Of a DNA stretch of 64,000 bases, positions 54,671 to 64,000 are shown one piece after another. The position numbers were made by a program, and so were the translations under genes. Position 1 is the stretch's first letter, and each line of letters opens with the position of its first letter. The notes under the pieces are model-generated. The model did no database searches and was not told the DNA's origin. It was given only the letters and a program-made list of their open reading frames with translations. Source of the DNA: Actinomycetota bacterium. Lineage in GTDB: Bacteria > Actinomycetota > Acidimicrobiia > Acidimicrobiales > Ilumatobacteraceae. The stretch is from NCBI GenBank assembly GCA_009726095.1, contig WLMZ01000002.1:17308-81307 (forward strand), read 5' to 3'.

Positions 54671-56230
54671 TCAGTTGACCCGGCGCTCGCGACCTTCCCA
54701 GTACGGCGCGCGCAGGTCCTTCTTCAGGACCTTCATCGCCCCGGACAGCGGCAGTGGGTCGGCCCGGAACTCGACGCTCTTGGGCAGTTTGTAACCGGCG
54801 ATCTGGTCACGGCAGTGTGCGATCAGCTCGGCTTCAGTGGCGGACGCGCCGGGCCGCAACACCACGACGGCGTGCACGGCTTCACCCCAGCGTTCGTCGG
54901 GAATGCCGATCACCGCCGCCTGGGCCACAGCGGGGTGGGTGGACAGCGCATTCTCCACCTCGCCGGAATAGACGTTCTCACCGCCCGTCACGATCATGTC
55001 CTTGACGCGATCGACCAGATAGAGATAGCCCTCGTCATCGACGTAGCCGGCGTCGCCGGTGTGGTACCAACCACCCCGGAAGGCCTCGTCGGTGGCTTCG
55101 GGCTTGTTCCAGTATTCGATCATGAAGTTGCCGGCACGGGCGCACACCTCGCCAATCTCGCCGATGGGCACCTCGACACCGCCCTCGCTCTGGATGCTCA
55201 ACACCACACCGGGCATCGGCGACCCGGCCGACAGCAGGTACTTGCCGCCGGCGCGATGCTCGGCAGCACCCAGCATGGTGAGGATCGATGAGCTCTCGGT
55301 CATGCCATAGCCCTGCCAGACGTCGGTGTCGGGATACATCTGCAGCACCCGTTCGAGCAACGCCTGCGGCATCGGCGAGGCCCCATAGACCAGCGTGCGA
55401 AAGCTGCCGAGTCGCGCCGGGGCGAAGTCCGGATGTGCCAGCACCATGCCGATCATGGTGGGCACCATCACGGTGAGCGTGGGCGAATATTCCTCGACGG
55501 CAGCCATCACCCGCGATGGGTCGAACATGGGAATGGTGACCGTACGGGCACCGAGCGCCGGGCCACCGAGCACGCTGAACATCGAGGCGGCGTGGAACAT
55601 GGGGGTCTGCAACAACGCGATGTCGTCGCTGCCCAGCGGGAGTCGGGCCATCACGTGGTACATGTTGAGCATCTCGGCGCGCTGATCGAGCAACACGCCC
55701 TTGGGCAGACCGGTGGTGCCACCGGTGTACATCAACACGACGGGATCGGATTCCTCGCCCTCGTCGGGAATAGTGGGCGTGCTGCGCTTGAGCAGGTCCT
55801 CGTATTCAATGTCGTGGGGGGCATCGCCACCACCCACGAGCACGACCGTTTCGATGCCGGCCTCGGCACGAACGGCGTCGATCAGCGCTGCGAAAATGGA
55901 GTCGACGAAGCACACCTTGGTCCCGGAGTCCTTGAGCACGTAGGCCAGTTCCTTCGGGGCGAAGCGCAAGTTGAGCGGGTTCACCACCCCACCACCGAGG
56001 AACGCTGCGTGGTACATCTCGAGATACTGCGGCGAGTTCATGGTCATGATCGCGAACCTGTCGGTTCGGTGCACGCCAAGCGACTGCAGCCCACCGATGA
56101 GACGGCTGACCCGGTCGAGGTGTTCGGCGAATGTGGTGCTGATCCCCGTGGAGGCATCGGTGACGCAGATGCGATCGGCGTTGCGCTTCACGGCGGGGAG
56201 CAGGTGCCGGTGGTAGATGAGTTCCTTCAT
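54671..56230 (-). CDS. Acyl-CoA synthetase, class I AMP-forming ligase
   Basis: 519 residues from ATG 56230. Motif A3 VLMYTGGTTGLPKG, A5 YGMTESSS, A7/A8 YHTGDAGYVDDEGYLY and DRVKDMIVTGGENVYSGEVE, and the C-terminal catalytic Lys in LPKSVEFRADPLPLSGAMKVLKK. It activates a carboxylic acid, probably a fatty or aromatic acid, to its CoA ester. TAGGAT (56243-56238) lies seven bases before the ATG, so it may be transcribed separately from the gene upstream. Confidence 0.92.
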   Translation of the reverse strand: MKELIYHRHLLPAVKRNADRICVTDASTGISTTFAEHLDRVSRLIGGLQSLGVHRTDRFAIMTMNSPQYLEMYHAAFLGGGVVNPLNLRFAPKELAYVLKDSGTKVCFVDSIFAALIDAVRAEAGIETVVLVGGGDAPHDIEYEDLLKRSTPTIPDEGEESDPVVLMYTGGTTGLPKGVLLDQRAEMLNMYHVMARLPLGSDDIALLQTPMFHAASMFSVLGGPALGARTVTIPMFDPSRVMAAVEEYSPTLTVMVPTMIGMVLAHPDFAPARLGSFRTLVYGASPMPQALLERVLQMYPDTDVWQGYGMTESSSILTMLGAAEHRAGGKYLLSAGSPMPGVVLSIQSEGGVEVPIGEIGEVCARAGNFMIEYWNKPEATDEAFRGGWYHTGDAGYVDDEGYLYLVDRVKDMIVTGGENVYSGEVENALSTHPAVAQAAVIGIPDERWGEAVHAVVVLRPGASATEAELIAHCRDQIAGYKLPKSVEFRADPLPLSGAMKVLKKDLRAPYWEGRERRVN

Positions 56231-56280
56231 GGCAGCGATCCTAGAGAGTCTCGGTTGGTGAGGTGGGTGGTTGGCTGGGT

Positions 56281-57308
56281 TCAGTCCTCGAGACGCACGA
56301 ACTGGGGCAGGTACTTCGCCGAGCCGTGACGCAACACCTTCAGGTAGTTCGAACGCTCGTAGACATCGGGATCGGGCACCGACTGCTGGCTCATGCTGCC
56401 GCACAACTGCTCGACCGATTCGTAGTCGTTCTCGTCGAGCCAGGTCGAGACACCGCGGAGGAGTTCGCGCACGTGCTCGGGCCCCAGGCGCAGCAGCGCC
56501 GAGGTGGTCATCACCACGTCTGCACCAGCAAGCAGGCCCTTGACCGCGTCGGCCCAGTTGTGCACGCCGCCCGATAGCGCGAGCGAGCAGGGCACGCGAT
56601 TGTGCAGCACGCCGATCCACCGCAGCGGCAGGCGCAGATCGGCTTGCGTGCTGAGATCGAGGCTCGGCACCACGGTGAGCGTCTGCAGGTCGATCTCGGG
56701 TTGGTAGAAGCGGTTGAACAGCACGAGCCCGTCAGCGCCGGCCCCCGCCACCGCTTCGGCCACGTTGCCCAGCGCGCTGAAGTACGGCGAGAGTTTGACG
56801 GCGATTGGAATGGCCACCGCAGCGCGTACCGCCAGCACCAGATCGAGCAACCGGTCCTCGACCGTGGCAGCGGTATCAGCCGGATCGGCGGCCATCAGGT
56901 ACACGTTGAGTTCGATTGCCGATGCACCCGCTTGGGCGAGTTCGGTGGCGTAGCGCACCCACCCGCCGGCCGACATGCCGTTCAGGCTCGCAATGACCGG
57001 GATCGACAAACGCTCTCGTGCATCGGCGACGAGATCGAGGTAGCGATCGGCGTCGGTGGGCATCTCAGGCAGGTCGGGCAGATAGCTGTTTGCCTCGGCG
57101 AACACGCCGGTGCCCTGCCCGTGCATGTCGTGCAGGTGGAACGCCGTCGCGATGATCTCCTCTTCGAACAACGAGGGCAGCACCACCGCTGATGCGCCGG
57201 CATCCTCGAGCCGCTGCAGGGTGTCGAGCCGACCGGTGAGCGGGCCGGCCGACGCCACGATGGGCCCTGTCAGGTCGAGGCCGAGATAGCGGCAGCGCAG
57301 GTTCGCGG

Positions 57309-57312
<4 letters not shown>
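56281..57312 (-). CDS. Dihydroorotate dehydrogenase-like flavoprotein
   Basis: 343 residues. A beta/alpha barrel with LGLDLTGPIVASAGPLTG at the start, IPVIASLNG, IPIAVKLSPYFSALG and a late GGVHNWADAVKGLLAGADVVM, as in class 1 dihydroorotate dehydrogenases. The residues after the last barrel strand and the lack of a PyrK partner suggest a different reaction. Such a gene commonly accompanies nifJ. Its ATG overlaps the nifJ stop (ATGA), so it probably works with that enzyme. Confidence 0.88.
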
Positions 57313-60923
<3,611 letters not shown>

Positions 60924-61009
60924 TTGGTCAGAGTAGGCAGCCGTCCGACCCGGTCGAAAGGGTCCAAAGTAACTTCACCGCCAACCGGCAGAGTGGACCG
61001 TCGGCAGCC

Positions 61010-61780
61010 TCAGCCGCCCATGCGTGACGCAGGATCCTGCCGGTAGAAACCGGCGAGCACGCCATACAAATCAGGCTTCTCGGCTCGCATCTCGAGTGGT
61101 TGGCAGAAGAACACCTCGGTGGCCACGGCGAAGAACTCACCCGGGTTCACGGTGCCATAGTCGCGGATCAGCGAACCCGCAGTGCCCGCTTGCAGGGCCT
61201 CGTACTCGCTGGTGCACACCTGGATCCAGCGCTGCCGACTTTGCGCATCGACGAGTGGCGGCGTGCCGTCCACCGTGCCGTCGAGCATGTCGAGCTTGTG
61301 CGCAAACTCATGCAGCACCACGTTGCCGCTGCGTCCCGGGTGACGCGCCTCGAATGAGACGGCATCCCACGCGATGGTCACGGGTCCGTCGTACTGGGCC
61401 TGGCCCTGCACCGGGAAGGCCCCGCTCGACACGATGCCGCTGGTGTCGGTCGCACGTGGTCCGCTGAGCACCACCGTGGTGGGGTGCACGATGATTGATC
61501 CAACCCCACGGTAGTAATCGACATCGAGGTTGAGTACCAGCAGGCATGCTTGCGCAGCGATGAGCACACGCATCTCGTCGGTGAGCCGGAAGCCGTTCGC
61601 CGCCTCCCACCGCTTGTCGGCGATGAACACCTTGGTCATCGCTTCGAGACGGTCCCGTTCGTCGACCCGAAACGAATGCCACAGAGACCAACGCTCGGCG
61701 AGGATCCGCCGCCACTCGGCAGGGAAGGGCCGATCGAGCGCCTCGCGTCGCCGCCGCTTTCGTCTGGTCTCGAATCGCAC
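61010..61780 (-). CDS. mtfA: MtfA-family zinc peptidase
   Basis: 256 residues, GTG start with GGAGA seven bases upstream. The zinc motif is HEFAHKLDMLDG and the downstream Glu is in FFAVATEVFF. In enterobacteria MtfA binds the Mlc repressor and has aminopeptidase activity; that regulatory role may not apply here. The basic N-terminus (RFETRRKRRRRE) and WHSFRVDERDRL segment match the family. Confidence 0.87.
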   Translation of the reverse strand: MRFETRRKRRRREALDRPFPAEWRRILAERWSLWHSFRVDERDRLEAMTKVFIADKRWEAANGFRLTDEMRVLIAAQACLLVLNLDVDYYRGVGSIIVHPTTVVLSGPRATDTSGIVSSGAFPVQGQAQYDGPVTIAWDAVSFEARHPGRSGNVVLHEFAHKLDMLDGTVDGTPPLVDAQSRQRWIQVCTSEYEALQAGTAGSLIRDYGTVNPGEFFAVATEVFFCQPLEMRAEKPDLYGVLAGFYRQDPASRMGG

Positions 61781-61861
61781 GGCCCGTCTCCGTTCATCGC
61801 CGGGTGCACGTCAGTATGACGGCGAATCAACCCGGTATCCCCCAGAACGCCCACGTTCGTT

Positions 61862-61890
61862 TTGACGCTTCCACAAACCGCTTGTATGGT
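61862..61890 (+). promoter_or_regulatory. Sigma-70-type promoter of the PxKF gene
   Basis: TTGACG (61862-61867) and TATGGT (61885-61890) are separated by exactly 17 bases. The predicted start, about 61897, leaves a leader of roughly 60 bases before the ATG at 61956, with AAAGGAA as ribosome-binding site. This is the clearest classical promoter in the window. Confidence 0.7.
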
Positions 61891-61955
61891 CGCAAAAGTT
61901 GGAACGACGACGGTGTTCGCATCCGTCGCGGCAAAACCAGCGCAAAGGAAACCTC

Positions 61956-62519
61956 ATGTTCTCAGCACGGCGAGCATTCCGCACGGCGGGAGCCTGTGCG
62001 GCGGTCGTGGCGGTCGGGGGCGTTTCCACGATCCTGGGAGTCGCCAAGGGTTCATTTGCAGCACCGCAGCAGGCAGAGACCAACGATCACGACGAACGAC
62101 CGATCGCCCCGGACCGACACAGTCACCTTGAGACCTGTGCCCCCGATCTTGGCGGCGTCAAGGTTCCGTACGAGTTCAACGGCTTCTTCAAGCCGGTTTC
62201 AATGGACAGCCTGAAAAACGTCGAGGCCGGCCGCAAGGTGCCCCTGAAGTTCCGTGTGATCGACACCACCGACAACTGTGTGATCTCGAATCTGGCCGCA
62301 GTTGGCGCCGTCACCCTGAATGAGGTTGCCTGCCCTGGCGAGCCCGATGCAGCGCCGTTGCCGGTGCCGTTCGAGGGTTCGCAGGTCAGGTTCGACAAGC
62401 ACGATCAGCAGTTCGTACGCGAGTGGACGGTACCTGCGAAGCGGCGCACCTGCTACGACATCAGCCAGTCCGTCTGGACCGAGCCCGCTTCGACCACCGC
62501 ACACTTCCGGGCCAAGTGA
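61956..62519 (+). CDS. Secreted PxKF-domain protein
   Basis: 187 residues. The N-terminus has a signal peptide (basic RRAFRTA, hydrophobic AGACAAVVAVGGVSTILG, cleavage near FAA-PQQ). The mature part has YEFNGFFKPV and GRKVPLKFRVIDTTDNCVIS, the pattern of PxKF domains repeated in actinobacterial cell-surface proteins; here it occurs once. Function is unknown; a structural or binding role outside the cell is likely. The stop overlaps the next gene (GTGA). Confidence 0.8.
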   Translation: MFSARRAFRTAGACAAVVAVGGVSTILGVAKGSFAAPQQAETNDHDERPIAPDRHSHLETCAPDLGGVKVPYEFNGFFKPVSMDSLKNVEAGRKVPLKFRVIDTTDNCVISNLAAVGAVTLNEVACPGEPDAAPLPVPFEGSQVRFDKHDQQFVREWTVPAKRRTCYDISQSVWTEPASTTAHFRAK

Positions 62520-63166
62520 GCAAGCGTCGGATCAGCCCTGCTCGACCACTCAACTTCTGGTACGAGAGGATCGCGCTCATACCCGGCGGCCGCTGGCAGA
62601 TTCGGGCCTATCGCAGCGCACACCACCCCGATGGCGAAACCGTCGGTCCGGGCCTGCCCGATGGGTCCTTTCCCGCTGACGCAGTGGTGGCCGAGGTGGA
62701 CCTCGACAGCGAGCGGCGCCTGCGAGTCGTGCTCAGCGAGTGGGCGCTTCCCGGTGCGCCTTCCCTGTGGTTCGTTCGCATTCCCTCAGAGTCGGCCGGC
62801 CGGCCGCAAGAGAGCCTGGTGGCCTACGCAAGCAGCCATTTCGCTGATGGCACCGTCATCACCAACGCGATGTTCTTCACGGTCCCGGTGCGCAGTTCGG
62901 AGCAGATCGGAGCGGTCCGATGGTGGGCAGACTCCGGTCTCATCGATCAGGTCTTCGTGCGCGAGGAAGAACGCCTTGCGCATGTTGCGATGAAGCTCGT
63001 GTACACCGCCGATGGGGTGCACCAGCATCAGGGGTGGCCGGGGCATATTCACGTCGGCGGCGAACGCACCGATCTCGGTCAACGCGTCGTCGAAGCGCGA
63101 AAGAACGACACACGCGTGGCTCCGCTGACCCAGCGATCGAGACTGCGGCGAGGCCCTCAAGACTGA
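62516..63166 (+). CDS. Hypothetical protein coupled to the PxKF gene
   Basis: 216 residues from a GTG that overlaps the stop of the PxKF gene. No signal peptide or membrane segment is visible. Composition is Trp-, Arg- and His-rich with beta-strand-like stretches (FWYERIALIPGGRWQIRAY, VVAEVDLDSERRLRVVLSEW, SLWFVRIPSE). No family is recognised. Translational coupling implies a shared role with the secreted protein. GCCTGC-TTGCTC-GCAGGC (63172-63189) after the stop may be a weak terminator. Confidence 0.6.
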   Translation: MSKRRISPARPLNFWYERIALIPGGRWQIRAYRSAHHPDGETVGPGLPDGSFPADAVVAEVDLDSERRLRVVLSEWALPGAPSLWFVRIPSESAGRPQESLVAYASSHFADGTVITNAMFFTVPVRSSEQIGAVRWWADSGLIDQVFVREEERLAHVAMKLVYTADGVHQHQGWPGHIHVGGERTDLGQRVVEARKNDTRVAPLTQRSRLRRGPQD

Positions 63167-63252
63167 CGAGCGCCTGCTTGCTCGCAGGCTGCGGTCATCG
63201 CCGTGTTCCGACCAGCCACGAGCCCGTCGCCGAACCGGGCAAGCCCCCCGAC

Positions 63253-63530
63253 TTACAGTCCAGTGAAGCGAGGGTCGCGGCGCTGGGCCATGGCAGCGAC
63301 GCCTTCGGCGAAGTCCGCTGTGGTGAACAGGCGTGCTTGCAGGGCGCGTTCGTGGGCCATTGCTGCTTCAACACGATCGGCGAGGTCGCCGCGTTGCGTG
63401 GCACGGATGGCGCGGATCGAAGATGGGGCGTTGATTGCGATGCTCGCGGCGAACTGCATGGCGTGCTCGCGCAGCTGGTCTTCGTCGACGACGGCGTCGA
63501 CGAGTCCGATCGCCAGCGCTTCGTCGGGAT
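63253..63530 (-). pseudogene. Enoyl-CoA hydratase remnant (C-terminal part only)
   Basis: The minus-strand frame ending at 63253 reads PDEALAIGLVDAVVDEDQL, then NAPSSIRAIRATQRGDL and ends AMAQRRDPRFTGL, a clear C-terminal third of a crotonase-family protein. The oxyanion-hole half is absent: upstream of about 63530 the sequence is instead that of a YhcG/DUF1016 gene in another frame. No start codon or ribosome-binding site serves this fragment. Confidence 0.75.
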
Positions 63531-64000
63531 GTGGAAGAAGAGCAGGTCGATGAAGAAGTCGTCGTCGCCGACATGAAGTGCGTACTGACGGCCGACGAAC
63601 GCGAAGCCTTGGCCGAGCTCGAGGAGGAAGCGCTCGACCTGGTCGATCTACGCGTTCTCCAGCGTCCGTTCGGTCGCCTCGGTCGACAGGTCGAGGAAGT
63701 CGAGGTGGTAGGGGTCCTTGATGAGCTGCTGGACGAGTTCCGACTCTGCTGGCAGCAGAGCGGTCGAGAAGTTCGAAGGGGCCGCACCACTGCGAAGGTG
63801 CAACTTCGACATGATCTGGGCAGCGAGCACGTTGCGCGACCATCCATGGGCGATCGCCTGGTCTGCGTACCAGACCCTGTCGGATGGAGCGTCGAGGGCC
63901 GAAAGCAGCTCCACGTTGTGACCCCACGGAAGTTGTGCAATGAGTCGTTGCACAACCTCGACGTCAGGCCACGCCTCGGCGAAGGAGCGCATGTAGTGCA
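63531..64000 (-). pseudogene. YhcG/DUF1016 (PDDEXK nuclease-like) remnant, runs off the window
   Basis: From the window edge the minus strand encodes YMRSFAEAWPD, LPWGHNVELL, YADQAIAHGWSRNVL, GAAPSNFSTALLP and LIKDPYHLDFLDL, all typical of DUF1016. An in-frame TAG at 63650-63648 interrupts it (ERTLENA-stop), after which the same frame resumes with the DUF1016 segment FLLELGQGFAFVGRQY and DDFFIDLLFFH. The family then normally has its C-terminal nuclease residues, but the match ends where the enoyl-CoA hydratase remnant begins. So it has both a stop and a 3' deletion. Confidence 0.8.

Overview
The window is one stretch of a high-GC bacterial chromosome, packed with genes on both strands and lacking any phage, insertion-sequence, CRISPR, rRNA or tRNA signature. 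The gene set suggests an actinobacterium: ilvBNC behind an Ile-Leu-Val leader peptide, inositol-1-phosphate synthase, DUF3054, an Eis-like acetyltransferase, MtfA, a PxKF-type secreted protein, many GTG starts and many starts with no room for a ribosome-binding site. The pyruvate:ferredoxin oxidoreductase and the large Liv-type transporter fit class Acidimicrobiia (Ilumatobacter-like), but that placement is inference. No gene-free stretch exceeds 300 bases; the longest gap, upstream of ilvB, is a recognisable attenuator.

Layout. 1-3750: the tail of an IclR-like regulator, a long hairpin, then ilvC, ilvN and ilvB (minus strand) under a leader-peptide attenuator. 3813-11066: a biotinyl-carboxyltransferase fusion, TrpB2, inositol-phosphate synthase, a threonine-dehydratase-like gene coupled to 5-formyl-THF cyclo-ligase, flavin reductase and DUF3054. 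11111-15554: a ThDP enzyme and ilvD, divergent from a second threonine-dehydratase-like gene. 15544-20465: amidohydrolase-like protein, YbaK, M48 protease, TPR-HD-GYP protein, 2[4Fe-4S] ferredoxin and a seven-copy 13-bp tandem repeat. 20505-29256: esterase, lgt, galT and GH36 alpha-galactosidase (divergent), a membrane protein and gatCAB. 29278-42733: mostly catabolic genes (amidase, CoA-transferase, acyl-CoA dehydrogenase, nitroreductase, hydantoinase-A, GH3 glucosidase, enoyl-CoA hydratase). 42742-51547: SOD and a six-gene Liv-type ABC operon with two tandem binding proteins and a fused permease, preceded by a cyclase-family gene. 51652-60923: two SDRs, an ArgE-like deacylase, an acyl-CoA ligase, a DHOD-like protein and NifJ. 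61010-64000: MtfA, a PxKF protein with a coupled partner, and a broken junction of an enoyl-CoA hydratase remnant with a YhcG/DUF1016 remnant.

Metabolically the window joins branched-chain amino-acid synthesis, uptake of amino-acid-like solutes, beta-oxidation-type reactions, galactoside and glucoside use and ferredoxin-linked pyruvate oxidation. The most notable regulatory signal is a repeated start-site design: a TAnnnT box 6-9 bases before the start codon, implying leaderless mRNAs. In three places (ybaK, the M48 protease and GH3) that design serves a 9-16-codon mini-ORF whose stop codon overlaps the start of the real gene.
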